Below, piece by piece: positions 18,743-27,118 of a DNA stretch of 45,460 bases (position 1 is the stretch's first letter; the number at the start of each line of letters is the position of its first letter). The stretch spans positions 1 through 45,460 of the forward strand of contig NZ_JAHLYP010000017.1 in the NCBI RefSeq assembly GCF_025127995.1. Reading direction: 5' to 3'. Under the pieces are notes generated by a model that saw only the letters and a program-made list of their open reading frames with translations, had not been told where the DNA came from and made no database searches. Made by a program: the position numbers and the translations under genes. This DNA comes from Synechococcus sp. CS-1332. Its GTDB lineage: Bacteria; Cyanobacteriota; Cyanobacteriia; PCC-6307; Cyanobiaceae.

Positions 18743-19564
18743 TCACTCGATGTCCAGCTGGTCGTCTTCGAGCATCTCCACTTCCTCCGAGGCGATGAAA
18801 CGCCCCAGCAGCAGCCCAACCAGCAGGGCCACGTACAGGGTGCTCGCGATACTGAGGAGGATCACGAAGCGCTCCCCCACCGCATTGGCCGGCAGCACGT
18901 CGCCATAGCCGACGCCGGCGATGGTGACGAAACTGAAGTAGGTGAGTCGGTCGAGCAGCAACTGGTGGCTGGTGCCCTCCCCGAGGCTGAAGCTGCCGGG
19001 CACGAGCACCTGGGTGGCCGTGGCGAGCACGCCGCCGGTGAGGCCCAGATGCAGGTAACCCGCCGCGGCGCCGGCCATCACCTGCCCATTGACCCGGGGC
19101 ACCCGGGCCAGCAGGCGCACCAGCCGCAGGGAGGTGGCCAGAAAGAACAGGCTCAGCAGCACCATCTCCACGGCCCGGAACAGACCCCCGGGCCAGGTGC
19201 CGGTGAACACCGGCACCCAGAGCCCGAGGCCGCCCACCAGCCCGACCCAGCGGAAGATCTCCTGGCGCAGGCGTGCATACGTCACCCCGCCGATCACCGG
19301 AAGAGTGAGGATCGACTGGAGAATCAGCAGATTGAAGACCAGGGCCAGGAGAACATTGGCGAGCCAGCCCCGCGTGGCCGTGAACGGCATCACCAGGACC
19401 GGCAGCAGGGCCGCAATCAGAAGCGGAAGGAAGCGCTTCTCAAGGGCGATCAGGCGCCGGGCTTCCTGACGGCGGCGCTCCAGCCACCGCCTCCTGGCCG
19501 GGGTGAGGGGCTCAGTAGCGCGGGACGGCAGGATCCACCTCCTGGCTCCAGGCGTCAATGCCAC
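18743..19564 (-). CDS. Two-pore-segment potassium channel-like membrane protein
   Basis: A 273-residue membrane protein with about six hydrophobic segments; the last two flank a pore loop with the selectivity filter TIAGVGYGDVLPA. The N-terminus is basic and cytoplasmic (RRRWLERRRQEARRLI) and the C-terminus acidic (SEEVEMLEDDQLDIE). No RCK or cyclic-nucleotide domain follows. S4-like regular arginines are sparse, so voltage gating is doubtful. The start is GTG 19564, or TTG 19558, either of which overlaps the end of the moeB gene by about 50 bases on the same strand, suggesting coupled translation. Confidence 0.85.
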   Translation of the reverse strand: MALTPGARRWILPSRATEPLTPARRRWLERRRQEARRLIALEKRFLPLLIAALLPVLVMPFTATRGWLANVLLALVFNLLILQSILTLPVIGGVTYARLRQEIFRWVGLVGGLGLWVPVFTGTWPGGLFRAVEMVLLSLFFLATSLRLVRLLARVPRVNGQVMAGAAAGYLHLGLTGGVLATATQVLVPGSFSLGEGTSHQLLLDRLTYFSFVTIAGVGYGDVLPANAVGERFVILLSIASTLYVALLVGLLLGRFIASEEVEMLEDDQLDIE

Positions 19565-20681
19565 CCTGCACGTTCACCCCGTCGATGCCGTGACGGCCAA
19601 GGGCGATCAGGGCCTTGGCGGAACGGCCGCCCAGCTTGCAGTGGACGTAGAGCCGCTTGCCTTTCGCCAGGCGGCGCACCTCCTCGGTCGCCTCCCCACT
19701 TTCGATGCGATCAAGGGGCACCAGCACCGCGCCGGGAATCACCGCGATCTCGGCCTCCGGGGGGTTGCGCACGTCGAGCAGGAGCAGGTCCTCCTGCGGG
19801 CCGTCGAGGAGTGTTTTGAGTTCGGTCACGCTGATGGTGGGCACGCTGCCCGCCTCCTCCTGGCCGGGGGCCGAACCGCCCACGCCGCAGAACTCCTGGT
19901 AATCGATGAGCGTCTCGATCACGGGACGCTCCGGATTGGGGCGCAGCTTCAGCTCCCGGAAGCTCATCTTGAGGGCATCGAAGAGCAGCAGCCGGCCGCT
20001 GAGGCTGGTGCCGATGCCGGTGATCAACTTGACCGTTTCGGTGGCCTGGATCACGCCGATGATCCCGGGCAGCACCCCCACCACACCGCCTTCGGCGCAG
20101 GAGGGCACCATTCCCGGCGGTGGCGGTTCGGGAAACAGATCCCGGTAGTTGGGGCCGCCCTCGAAGTTGAAGACGGTGGCCTGGCCCTCGAAGCGGAAGA
20201 TCGAGCCGTAGACATTCGGCTTATCCAGCAGCACGCAGGCGTCGTTGACCAGGTAGCGGGTGGGGAAGTTGTCGGTGCCGTCGCAGACGATGTCGTAGCC
20301 GGCGATGATCTCAAGGGCGTTCTCGCTGGTGAGGGCCGTCTCGTAGAGGTCCACCTGGCAGTGGGGATTGATCTCGTGAATCCGGGCTTTGGCCGATTCG
20401 ATCTTGGGCTTGCCCACCCAGCTGGTGCCATGGATCACCTGGCGCTGCAGGTTGCTGTGGTCGACCACATCGAAGTCGACGATGCCGAGCCGGCCCACGC
20501 CGGCGGCGGCCAGATAGAGAAGCAGGGGCGAACCGAGGCCGCCGGTGCCGACGCACAGCACCGAGGCCGCCTTGAGCCGCTTCTGCCCCTCCATGCCGAT
20601 CTCCGGCAGGATCAGGTGGCGGGAGAAGCGCACCACCTCATCGGGGCTGAGCTGGACGGCGCTGGTGTCGGGAGGAAGCAT
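19512..20681 (-). CDS. moeB: MoeB-type sulfur-carrier adenylyltransferase with C-terminal rhodanese domain
   Basis: A 389-residue protein. Residues 10-250 form the E1-like domain: RFSRHLILPEIGMEGQ, the nucleotide loop GTGGLGSPLLLYLAAAGVG, VDFDVVDHSNLQRQ and CDGTDNFPTRYLVND. The zinc CxxC pairs of E. coli MoeB are absent; single cysteines occur in PSCAEGGVVG and EFCGVGG, as in MoeZ of Mycobacterium. The rhodanese domain (about 285-389) has LYVHCKLGGRSAKAL with active-site C348. It adenylates and thiolates the C-terminus of a ubiquitin-like sulfur carrier. Gap of 22 bases to the JAMM peptidase gene upstream. Confidence 0.93.
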   Translation of the reverse strand: MLPPDTSAVQLSPDEVVRFSRHLILPEIGMEGQKRLKAASVLCVGTGGLGSPLLLYLAAAGVGRLGIVDFDVVDHSNLQRQVIHGTSWVGKPKIESAKARIHEINPHCQVDLYETALTSENALEIIAGYDIVCDGTDNFPTRYLVNDACVLLDKPNVYGSIFRFEGQATVFNFEGGPNYRDLFPEPPPPGMVPSCAEGGVVGVLPGIIGVIQATETVKLITGIGTSLSGRLLLFDALKMSFRELKLRPNPERPVIETLIDYQEFCGVGGSAPGQEEAGSVPTISVTELKTLLDGPQEDLLLLDVRNPPEAEIAVIPGAVLVPLDRIESGEATEEVRRLAKGKRLYVHCKLGGRSAKALIALGRHGIDGVNVQGGIDAWSQEVDPAVPRY

Positions 20682-20703
20682 GGCGGTGGAGGCCCACGAC
20701 GCA

Positions 20704-21150
20704 CTAATCGTCCATTCTCCACGCCAACCGCCGGGGGCTGCCCTGTTCCGGCAACCACCAGCAGGCCAGGGAACGCGGCTCTCCCGCAGCGGGGCCCTGC
20801 CCCAGGATCAGCATCAGGGTGGGGGCGAACGCCAGGGAACAGTCCAGGGCCGAGGGCACGGGCTCCGAAAGCGGATGGCTGTGGGCCGATCCCAGCACGC
20901 TCAGCCCCCGGACCCGGGCCCATTTCTGCGCCAGCAGCTGCTCACGCGGGTCGAGGGCGAAGCGGCGGCACCGCTCGGCCGGCGGCTCCCAGACGTTGAG
21001 GCAGGGCCAGACGCGCCGGACGCACCAGGGGTCACGGCTCCCGAGCAGCAGGGCACAGCCCTCTTCTGGGGCGGCCGCCACCAGGACGGCCTCAAGCAGC
21101 GTCAGCGCCTGCCGACCGAGCCGCAATTCCGCTGGCGTCTGTGGGTTCAC
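20704..21150 (-). CDS. JAMM/MPN-domain metallopeptidase (Mec-like)
   Basis: A 148-residue protein starting at GTG 21150. It carries the complete JAMM zinc motif: Glu30 in PEEGCALLLG and H90-x-H92-x7-S100-x2-D103 in GSAHSHPLSEPVPSALD. Bacterial relatives cut a cysteine or peptide from the C-terminus of ubiquitin-like sulfur carriers, as Mec does for CysO in Mycobacterium. It lies directly upstream of the MoeB-rhodanese gene, which would load such a carrier. No carrier gene is seen nearby. Function in sulfur transfer is inferred from family and context. Confidence 0.85.
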   Translation of the reverse strand: MNPQTPAELRLGRQALTLLEAVLVAAAPEEGCALLLGSRDPWCVRRVWPCLNVWEPPAERCRRFALDPREQLLAQKWARVRGLSVLGSAHSHPLSEPVPSALDCSLAFAPTLMLILGQGPAAGEPRSLACWWLPEQGSPRRLAWRMDD

Positions 21151-21193
21151 ACCGGTACGTTATGCATCATTCCGTCAGGAGACCTCTCCTTCC

Positions 21194-21565
21194 ATGATCG
21201 ACAGCACGACAGAGGAGAAGGAGACCATGCAGGACGAAACCACCAGCAGCGCCGCAGGGGTGGATTTCACCGAGCGCTACAGCGAGGTGATCGGCAAGGT
21301 CAACGAAACCCTCGACAAGGTGGACTGGAGCCAGGTGGGCCGGGTCGGCAAAGCCTCCGGCGTGCTGCTGGCCGTGATCGTGGCCCAGATCCTGATCAAG
21401 GGTGTGCTTGACACCATCAACCTGCTGCCGGTCGTCCCGGGTCTGCTGGAGCTGCTGGGGCTGGTGGTGGTGGGCAACTGGAGCTGGCACAACCTCACCA
21501 CGGGTGAGAAGCGCTCGGCCGTGATGACGAAGGTCCAGACATTGCGCAAGGAATACCTGACCTGA
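21194..21565 (+). CDS. CAAD-domain (CURT1-like) thylakoid membrane protein
   Basis: A 123-residue protein from ATG 21194, or 112 from ATG 21227, which is preceded by AGAGGAGAAGGAG and may be the real start. A short acidic N-terminus leads to an amphipathic helix (FTERYSEVIGKVNETLDKV), two hydrophobic segments (ASGVLLAVIVAQILIKGVL and LPVVPGLLELLGLVVVGNW) and a final amphipathic helix. This is the CAAD pattern, found on some cyanobacterial tRNA synthetases and in CURT1 proteins that bend thylakoid membranes. Whether this one curves membranes is inferred. It is divergent from the JAMM gene with 43 bases between. Confidence 0.82.
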   Translation: MIDSTTEEKETMQDETTSSAAGVDFTERYSEVIGKVNETLDKVDWSQVGRVGKASGVLLAVIVAQILIKGVLDTINLLPVVPGLLELLGLVVVGNWSWHNLTTGEKRSAVMTKVQTLRKEYLT

Positions 21566-21578
21566 AGCTCCAGCAGCA

Positions 21579-22520
21579 TCACCCCCTCTCCTGGTCCGTT
21601 CCCCGGCTCAGGAGCTCATTCATGCGGGCCTGGCACTGGCCCAGGTAAGAGCCACCGAAGAGGTTGGCGTGGTTGAGCAGGTGATACAGGTTGTAAAGAT
21701 CACGGCGGAAGCGGTGGCCTGACGGCAGGGGCCATTCGGCTTCGTAGCCGTCGAAGAATGGGTCGGGGAAGCCACCGAACAGCCTTGCCATAGCGAGGTC
21801 CACTTCCCGGTCGCCCCGGTAGACCGCCGGATCGAAGATCGCCCCCTGGCCGCCGGCGGTGATCGCGGCGTTGCCGTTCCAGAGATCGCCGTGCACCAGG
21901 CAAGGATCGGGCTGATGGTTGTCCAGCCACTGACCGGCGCGCTCCAACAGCGATTGGGCCTGAGCGAGGGGGGTGCCGCTGAAGGCCAGGTGCTCCAGCT
22001 GGGGAACCAGACGCCGCTCCACGAAGAAACGGCCCCAATCGTCGTCCCAGCCGTTGCCCTGGGGGAAGGCACCAATGACGTTGTCGCGGGGCCAGCCGAA
22101 GGACGATCCGCCCCGATCCCCCGCCACGCAGCAGCGGGTGAGGCTGCGCCGATGCAGAGCCGCCAGGGCAGCCCCCAGGCGGTGCCACTGCGGCACTTGT
22201 GCGGCGGAACGGCCGCCCTCCAACTCGAGCCAGGAGAGCACCAGCACGGATGATGCTCCCGCCACGCCGCAGGCCAGGGGAACGGGCACGAGCGGCCCCG
22301 CCTCGCCGGCCGCCACCGCCAGGGCCTGGAGACCCTCGGCTTCGGCTTCCAGGAGCGGCAAGGAGGCGGCCCCGTTGGTCTTGGCGAACAGCCTGCTGCC
22401 ATCGGCCAGATCCAACCGCCAGGCGCTGTGGATGCAGCCACCGCCGACGGGGGCGCAACCCACCAGCTCCACCCCGAGGCGCTCGGCCAGCCAGGGGGCG
22501 AAGGGATCAGGGGGAGGCAT
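21579..22520 (-). CDS. Fructosamine-3-kinase family protein
   Basis: A 313-residue kinase-fold protein. VGGGCIHSAWRLDLADGSRLFAK contributes the ATP-binding lysine, CLVHGDLWNGNAAI is the catalytic loop (the HGDxxxxN form used by aminoglycoside-kinase-like enzymes), and IFDPAVYRGDREVDLAM carries the metal-binding aspartate. FN3K enzymes phosphorylate ketosamines on glycated proteins so that the sugar falls off. The family is well spread in cyanobacteria; the substrate here is not shown by sequence. It converges with the CAAD gene, 13 bases apart. Confidence 0.9.
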   Translation of the reverse strand: MPPPDPFAPWLAERLGVELVGCAPVGGGCIHSAWRLDLADGSRLFAKTNGAASLPLLEAEAEGLQALAVAAGEAGPLVPVPLACGVAGASSVLVLSWLELEGGRSAAQVPQWHRLGAALAALHRRSLTRCCVAGDRGGSSFGWPRDNVIGAFPQGNGWDDDWGRFFVERRLVPQLEHLAFSGTPLAQAQSLLERAGQWLDNHQPDPCLVHGDLWNGNAAITAGGQGAIFDPAVYRGDREVDLAMARLFGGFPDPFFDGYEAEWPLPSGHRFRRDLYNLYHLLNHANLFGGSYLGQCQARMNELLSRGTDQERG

Positions 22521-22587
22521 GGGGCGATGCGGTGACTAGCTCCAGCCTGACCCGACGGACCCATACAGTCCGAGGAGAGGAGCCTGC

Positions 22588-22614
22588 AAAAAAAATCCCT
22601 GCCTGACGGCAAGG
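22588..22614 (-). terminator. Intrinsic terminator of the PEP-CTERM gene
   Basis: On the minus strand: stem CCTTGCC, loop GTCA, stem GGCAGGG (one G-U pair), then A and eight T. It begins 27 bases after the stop of the PEP-CTERM gene at 22642 and separates it from the fructosamine kinase gene, which has the same orientation and must therefore have its own promoter in 22521-22587. Confidence 0.9.
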
Positions 22615-22641
22615 ATGGATCGGGGATGAAGGGGAACGGAT

Positions 22642-23343
22642 TCAGATCGTTGCGGCTGGTTTCCTGATCCGTGCCCTGAGCTTGCGACTGAATCCGAAGG
22701 CGGTAGCGGCGCCCAGGATGGGGAGAGGTCCGGGGACGGAGTCCGGCGGTGCTTGCGCAGCCCTCTGGATGAATGAGTTATTGACAACGGAAACGACCGT
22801 TTGCCCCTGCGCAAAGAACACGTCCTCAATGTTGAGCGTCGAAACGCCGGGCGCGAACACGTAGGAGACCGGTGGGATTCCGTTGACGGCCACCAGTGAA
22901 GTAGAACCGCCGCTCCAGCTGACGTTCTTGGTCACCGTGCACCCACCCAGATCGGGGAAGGCGCACCCAGCGCCAAGGCCAACAGCCTGGAACTCAAAGG
23001 CCCGGGGATCCATGATGGTAATGGTGTAGGCGATCGACCCGGACTGGGTTGGCGGACTGATCGTGGTTCCGAAATCGTAAACAAAACCTGCCGAATCAAA
23101 ACGGATCTCCGTCTCCGCACCAACGCCACTGCTGCAGAAGATGTTGGAGATGATCTTGTCGCCGATCGTCAGATCAGCGGCGATCCCGCAGGTGGTGGTG
23201 GCGTCAGCCTTGGCGGGACCCGCCGACAGTGCGGTGGCGAAGCCCGTGGCAACAACAGCTGTGAACAGCACCTTGGTGAGAGCCAAGGGAGACAGACCAC
23301 CCTTCAAGGTGGCGAATACAGAAGAATGTCGAGTCGTCATCAT
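22642..23343 (-). CDS. PEP-CTERM-type exported surface protein
   Basis: A 233-residue protein with an N-terminal signal peptide (hydrophobic LTKVLFTAVVATGFATALSA, cut near AKADA) and a C-terminal sorting tail: VPGPLPILGAATAFGFSRK followed by the basic LRARIRKP. This VPGPLP-hydrophobic-RKLR tail is the cyanobacterial form recognised by exosortase. The mature part is Ser/Thr/Gly-rich with four cysteines (TTCGIA, FCSSG, GCAFP, GCTVT) that could form two disulfides, and is predicted to be beta-rich. No enzyme motif. Exosortase is not in the window. The region is poorer in GC than its neighbours. Confidence 0.83.
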   Translation of the reverse strand: MMTTRHSSVFATLKGGLSPLALTKVLFTAVVATGFATALSAGPAKADATTTCGIAADLTIGDKIISNIFCSSGVGAETEIRFDSAGFVYDFGTTISPPTQSGSIAYTITIMDPRAFEFQAVGLGAGCAFPDLGGCTVTKNVSWSGGSTSLVAVNGIPPVSYVFAPGVSTLNIEDVFFAQGQTVVSVVNNSFIQRAAQAPPDSVPGPLPILGAATAFGFSRKLRARIRKPAATI

Positions 23344-23802
23344 AGTTCTTGGGTGCAGGGCGCCGGAGGAACGCTATAACCAATTTCCAAGGTATCACAC
23401 TTTTAGCTCAGTCAAAACACCGCTTAAACCAGGATACGGAACATTCATATGCTGCATTATTGCCGCATATGAGCGATGGTTGAGGCAAGAAAGATCGAGG
23501 ACAGATAGGCTACTGCGCCACTCATCTTCAACCGATGAGCGACATCCTTACAGCTCGCTTGTGACGCAGAGAAAGCGAAAGACAACCCAAACCGATTTTG
23601 CAAGCCTATGGGAGCCGTACCCATTTTCATGGAGCCTGGCCTATTCATGATTCAGCCGCTGCACATCTGCCGCCGAAATGCATCCAGGTCCCTCGCGATG
23701 CGGCGACCTCGGTGGGCACCAGCCCCTCTGCCGCCAGCCCAAAGGAGGAACCACGGCCCTGGTCTCCAGCCTGCCAGCATCGGCATCGAGGCCTCCAAAG
23801 CG
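23344..23802. other. AT-richer intergenic spacer between the PEP-CTERM gene and crtD
   Basis: No gene supported. Positions 23344-23640 are visibly richer in A and T than the flanks. It contains an inverted repeat TCATATG (23445-23451) and CATATGA (23466-23472), 14 bases apart, and a hairpin CTCAT-9 bases-ATGAG near 23520-23540. Either could be an operator for the divergent genes. From about 23660 the composition returns to GC-rich, but the predicted peptide before TTG 23803 has no family resemblance. Confidence 0.5.
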
Positions 23803-25368
23803 TTGACCCCCAGCGACGAGTCCAGGACGGAGGTGGTGGTGGTGGGCGCCGGCATCGCCGGCCTGACGGCGGCGGCCTTGCTGGCGAAGCAGGGGCTCCA
23901 GGTGGACCTGCTCGAGGCCCATCGACAGAGCGGTGGCTGTGCCGGCACCTTCCGGCGCGGGCCCTACGTGTTCGACGTGGGGGCGACGCAGGTGGCAGGG
24001 CTGGAGGACGGTGGTGCTGGCCACCCCGCCGGCATCCACGCGCGGTTGTTCCGCCATCTGGGGGTGGCGCCGCCGGGGGCCGTACCGCTGGATCCCGGCT
24101 GCGTGGTGGACCTGGGCGATGGCCTTGAGCCGGTGTCGATCTGGCGCGACCCGGAGCGCTGGCACCAGGAACGGCTGAGGCAATTCCCCGGCAGTGGCCG
24201 CTTCTGGGCCCTCTGTGACGCCGTGCACCGGGCCAACTGGGCCTTCGCCTCCCAGGATCCAGTGCTGCCGCCCCGCACCTGGTGGGATCTGGGCCAGCTG
24301 CTGGGGGCGATGGGGCCAGGGACGCTGGCCAGCGGCTTGCTCACCACCACCACCGTGGCCGACCTGATGCAGCTCACCGGCTGCGCCGCCGACGGGCGAC
24401 TGCGGCGCTTCCTCGACCTGCAGCTGAAGCTTTACTCCCAGGAGCCCGCCGATCGCACGGCCGCGCTCTATGGGGCCACGGTGCTGGCGATGGTGCAGGA
24501 GCCGCTGGGTCTCTGGCACCTGGAGGGGTCGATGCAGGCCCTCAGCGACAGCCTCGAGCAGGCCCTGGCACAACAGGGCGGTCGGTTGCGGCTGCGGCAC
24601 CGCGTCGAACGGCTGCAGCCGCCCGCCCAGCCGGACGACCGCTGGCAGATCACGGGTCGACACGCCGGCGCCCGGGCCGGGGCCCCGAGGACAGCGGAGG
24701 CCGATTTCAGCCTGACGGCCTCCGAGGTGGTGGTCACGCTGCCCCCCCAGTCCCTGCCGGCCCTGCTGGGGGACTCCCTGCCAGCCGGCTACCGCCGGCG
24801 ACTCGAAAACCTGCACGAACCCAGCGGCGCCCTGGTGTTCTACGGGGCCGTCGAGCGGGACAAGCTGCCGCCCGGGTGCCCCAGCCATCTGCAGCTGGAG
24901 GCCACCGAACCGGGCTCCCTGTTCGTCTCGGTGAGCCAGGACGGGGACGGGCGGGCCCCCGCCGGGCGGGCCACAGTGATCGCCAGCGTGTTCACCCCAG
25001 CCCACCCCTGGTTCGGGGGGGAGGAGGAGGCCGACTATCAGGCCCGCAAGCAGCAGGCGATGGCCGCCATCCAGAGGGGCCTGGAACACCTGCTGGGAGT
25101 AGGGCCTGCCGACTGGCTCCACGGGGAGCTGGCTACCCCCCGGGGCTTTGCCGGCTGGACCGGGCGGCCCTGGGGCTATGTGGGCGGCCTGGGCCAGCAC
25201 CCCAGCCGCTTCGGACCTTTCGGCCTGGCCAGCCGCACCCCCCTGGCGGGCTTGTGGCTGTGTGGGGATGCCATCCACCCCGGCGAGGGCACCGCCGGGG
25301 TGAGCCTCTCGGCCCTGATGGCCTGCCGCCAGTTGCTGGCCCGGAGGGGGGTGGACCTGCGGCCCTGA
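23803..25368 (+). CDS. crtD: C-3',4' carotenoid desaturase CrtD
   Basis: An FAD-dependent phytoene-desaturase-family enzyme, about 521 residues, acting on myxoxanthophyll-type or related carotenoids in the membrane. FAD-binding GAGIAGLTAAALLAKQG and the following LEAHRQSGGCAGTFRRG, PYVFDVGATQVAGLE, and the C-terminal LWLCGDAIHPGEGTAGVSLS are strong CrtD features. The frame is open from 23608, but the fold starts at TEVVVVGAG, so the TTG at 23803 gives the normal short leader; earlier ATGs would add 65 unlike residues. Which carotenoid is the substrate cannot be read from sequence. Confidence 0.9.
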   Translation: MTPSDESRTEVVVVGAGIAGLTAAALLAKQGLQVDLLEAHRQSGGCAGTFRRGPYVFDVGATQVAGLEDGGAGHPAGIHARLFRHLGVAPPGAVPLDPGCVVDLGDGLEPVSIWRDPERWHQERLRQFPGSGRFWALCDAVHRANWAFASQDPVLPPRTWWDLGQLLGAMGPGTLASGLLTTTTVADLMQLTGCAADGRLRRFLDLQLKLYSQEPADRTAALYGATVLAMVQEPLGLWHLEGSMQALSDSLEQALAQQGGRLRLRHRVERLQPPAQPDDRWQITGRHAGARAGAPRTAEADFSLTASEVVVTLPPQSLPALLGDSLPAGYRRRLENLHEPSGALVFYGAVERDKLPPGCPSHLQLEATEPGSLFVSVSQDGDGRAPAGRATVIASVFTPAHPWFGGEEEADYQARKQQAMAAIQRGLEHLLGVGPADWLHGELATPRGFAGWTGRPWGYVGGLGQHPSRFGPFGLASRTPLAGLWLCGDAIHPGEGTAGVSLSALMACRQLLARRGVDLRP

Positions 25369-25385
25369 CCCCCCCGGGCGCTGAC

Positions 25386-26321
25386 TCAGTTGACGCTGAC
25401 GCGCACCACCCGGCCACCGAGACGCTGCACCCGCTGCAGGGCCTCGTTCATGCGGCTGTAGGGCACCCGCATCACGTAGGCGCCGCTGCGCACCATCGCG
25501 TTGTTCACCAGGCCGGTGGCGGTGATGGTGGCCACCCGACCACTGGACGTGCTGGTGCTGCGCACACCGGCCGACACCACCAAGGCCTCCTCACGGTGGC
25601 TGCGGGAGGGATCGGTGGGCTGGCCGTTGCGGGACACCGGGCCATCCACGCTCGCCCCACCCTGGCCCAGGTTGGCCTGGAAGAACGATTCACCGCTGAA
25701 GCGGGGACGCCTGAGCGACACCGTCACGGCCCGATCCTGGTGCAGGGCCCTGCCCAGCTTGAAGCGGGTGCCGGCGCTGTCGCCCTTGACCGAAGCGGCC
25801 GCTCCACCGGCCAGCTGCATCAGCCAGGAGAACTGCTGACCCTGGTGGCCGGAGGAATAGTCCCAACCATGGAGATAGGGCACGACATCAGAGCCAAAGC
25901 GCTCCTGATACTCGGGGCTGTCGATGTAGGAATCGATCTCGGCGTCATAGCCCTGCTCCTGCAGGACCGTGAAGTGGTGCAGCATCTCGGCCTTGTTGTG
26001 GGGAGCCCGGCCCAGGAGATGCTTGTGGTTGAGCTCAATGAAGCGATAAGGGTTGCAGGATTCAAAGAAGCGTGAGCGATAGAGTCCGCTTTTGGCGAGG
26101 GTGCGCACGAATTCCTGAACGGTGAGATAGCCGTTACGGAACAGAGATTCGGCACCGACCAAGCGCTCATTCTGCATCACATACTGCTGACCCAACACCT
26201 GTTGATACACCAGCCGGATGATGCCATCACGATCCTGCGGCGACGCCTTCGACCAGTTCTCCTTGTTGCGATCATCTGCGAAACGCTCGATACCAAGGGA
26301 AGGGGCTTGGACCAGGGCCAT
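25386..26321 (-). CDS. Phycobilisome rod linker polypeptide (CpcC-like)
   Basis: A 311-residue linker starting at ATG 26321 (MALVQAPSLGIERF). Residues about 20-150 form the PBS linker domain: IIRLVYQQVLGQQYVM, ERLVGAESLFRNGYLTVQEF, RFIELNHKHLLGRAP and DAEIDSYIDSPEYQERFG. Residues about 255-309 form a CpcD-like cap domain with YVMRVPYSRMNEALQRVQR. It joins hexamers of phycocyanin or phycoerythrin within rods. No phycobiliprotein gene lies next to it, so its pigment partner is undetermined. It converges with crtD, 17 bases apart; its upstream spacer is long (about 0.9 kb). Confidence 0.92.
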   Translation of the reverse strand: MALVQAPSLGIERFADDRNKENWSKASPQDRDGIIRLVYQQVLGQQYVMQNERLVGAESLFRNGYLTVQEFVRTLAKSGLYRSRFFESCNPYRFIELNHKHLLGRAPHNKAEMLHHFTVLQEQGYDAEIDSYIDSPEYQERFGSDVVPYLHGWDYSSGHQGQQFSWLMQLAGGAAASVKGDSAGTRFKLGRALHQDRAVTVSLRRPRFSGESFFQANLGQGGASVDGPVSRNGQPTDPSRSHREEALVVSAGVRSTSTSSGRVATITATGLVNNAMVRSGAYVMRVPYSRMNEALQRVQRLGGRVVRVSVN

Positions 26322-26570
26322 GGGAAAAACAACGCAAAGGGCAGGGAGAAGAGCATCGCCATGGGCAGGGGAGCTGGCGGCTTCTGGCGGAAACCGATGC
26401 AGGCGCACGACAGAAAAGGGTTCTCCTGAAGGCTTGCCCGTCGACGATGTCAAGCCGAGAGTCTTACCCGATTCGGAGCAAAGAAACCAAGATCGTTACA
26501 GCGCTAAGCGCCTGGCGAAGGATCCATACATTCCTTCACCACGAAGAATTGAGAAAAGAGAAGAAAAAGC

Positions 26571-26939
26571 TCAACAAGCCAGCCGCCCATTGCCGCCAGC
26601 GAGGCGATTCCGCTGGCGAAGGGGGCGTTGGGCACCCCCTCGGGCCAGGCTGGGGCTGGGAAGGTTCGGCAGCTGCGGGGAAGGGCCTGGTCTGGTGGCG
26701 TCCTGACAGAGGCTTTCCCAGACGGTCTCAAGGGCGGCCAGCTCGTCGGCCGGAGACCACATCGGCGCGGCCGAGCCTGCATCGGGAGGACGAACCTCAG
26801 ACCATTGGGTCGGCGGGCCCTGAACCCTGGACAGGGACTGACGCCTGGGCTGCGGAAGCTCAATCATTCCTTCAGCTTCCAACAACCTGTTGACCACTTT
26901 TACGGCATCCCACGCCCCCGTCCAGAGGCAAGGCAACAC
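26571..26939 (-). pseudogene. Possible remnant of a DUF4338/DruA-like or transposase-like gene
   Basis: A 122-residue open frame. The middle, VVNRLLEAEGMIELPQPRR, resembles the helix plus 'I-L-P-x-x-R' segment near the N-terminus of DUF4338 proteins, a family found with mobile DNA and in Druantia defence loci. The rest is Pro/Arg-rich and ends without any recognisable catalytic part, so if the match is real this is a truncated piece. It could also be a chance frame in GC-rich DNA. Support is only from memory of the motif. Confidence 0.25.
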
Positions 26940-27070
26940 AGGCTGACGGAAGAAATTATGAAGACAGTGCCAACGTGGACATACAGGGACTCTGGAGAAA
27001 AGCCAAGCCTCCCCTGGCCTGACGCCGCGGACGGGTGTGGGGGCGGCACCAGGCCAGGCAACACCCAGGA

Positions 27071-27118
27071 CGTGAATACTGACAGACGTGAATGCTGACA
27101 GAGTTGAATGCTGACTGT
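27071..27118. repeat. Three tandem 16-bp repeats
   Basis: CGTGAATACTGACAGA, CGTGAATGCTGACAGA and GTTGAATGCTGACTGT follow each other without spacers (27071, 27087, 27103). The shared core is TGAATGCTGAC. Iterated sites of this size are typical of protein-binding arrays, but they could equally be slippage products. No gene begins within 100 bases; the nearest is the 3' end of the minus-strand gene at 27218. Confidence 0.8.

Noticed and set aside
16621-18819. 732-residue fusion of LarE with an N-terminal extension
   Set aside because: The extra part is antisense to the adenosyltransferase gene and has no known fold; ATG 17493 gives the normal LarE start.
24282-26075. 597-residue plus-strand frame over crtD and the linker
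   Set aside because: Out of frame with crtD, then antisense to the linker; Arg/Gly/Pro-rich shadow.
26426-26454. TTGACA as -35 box of a linker promoter
   Set aside because: No acceptable -10 box 16-18 bases downstream on the minus strand.
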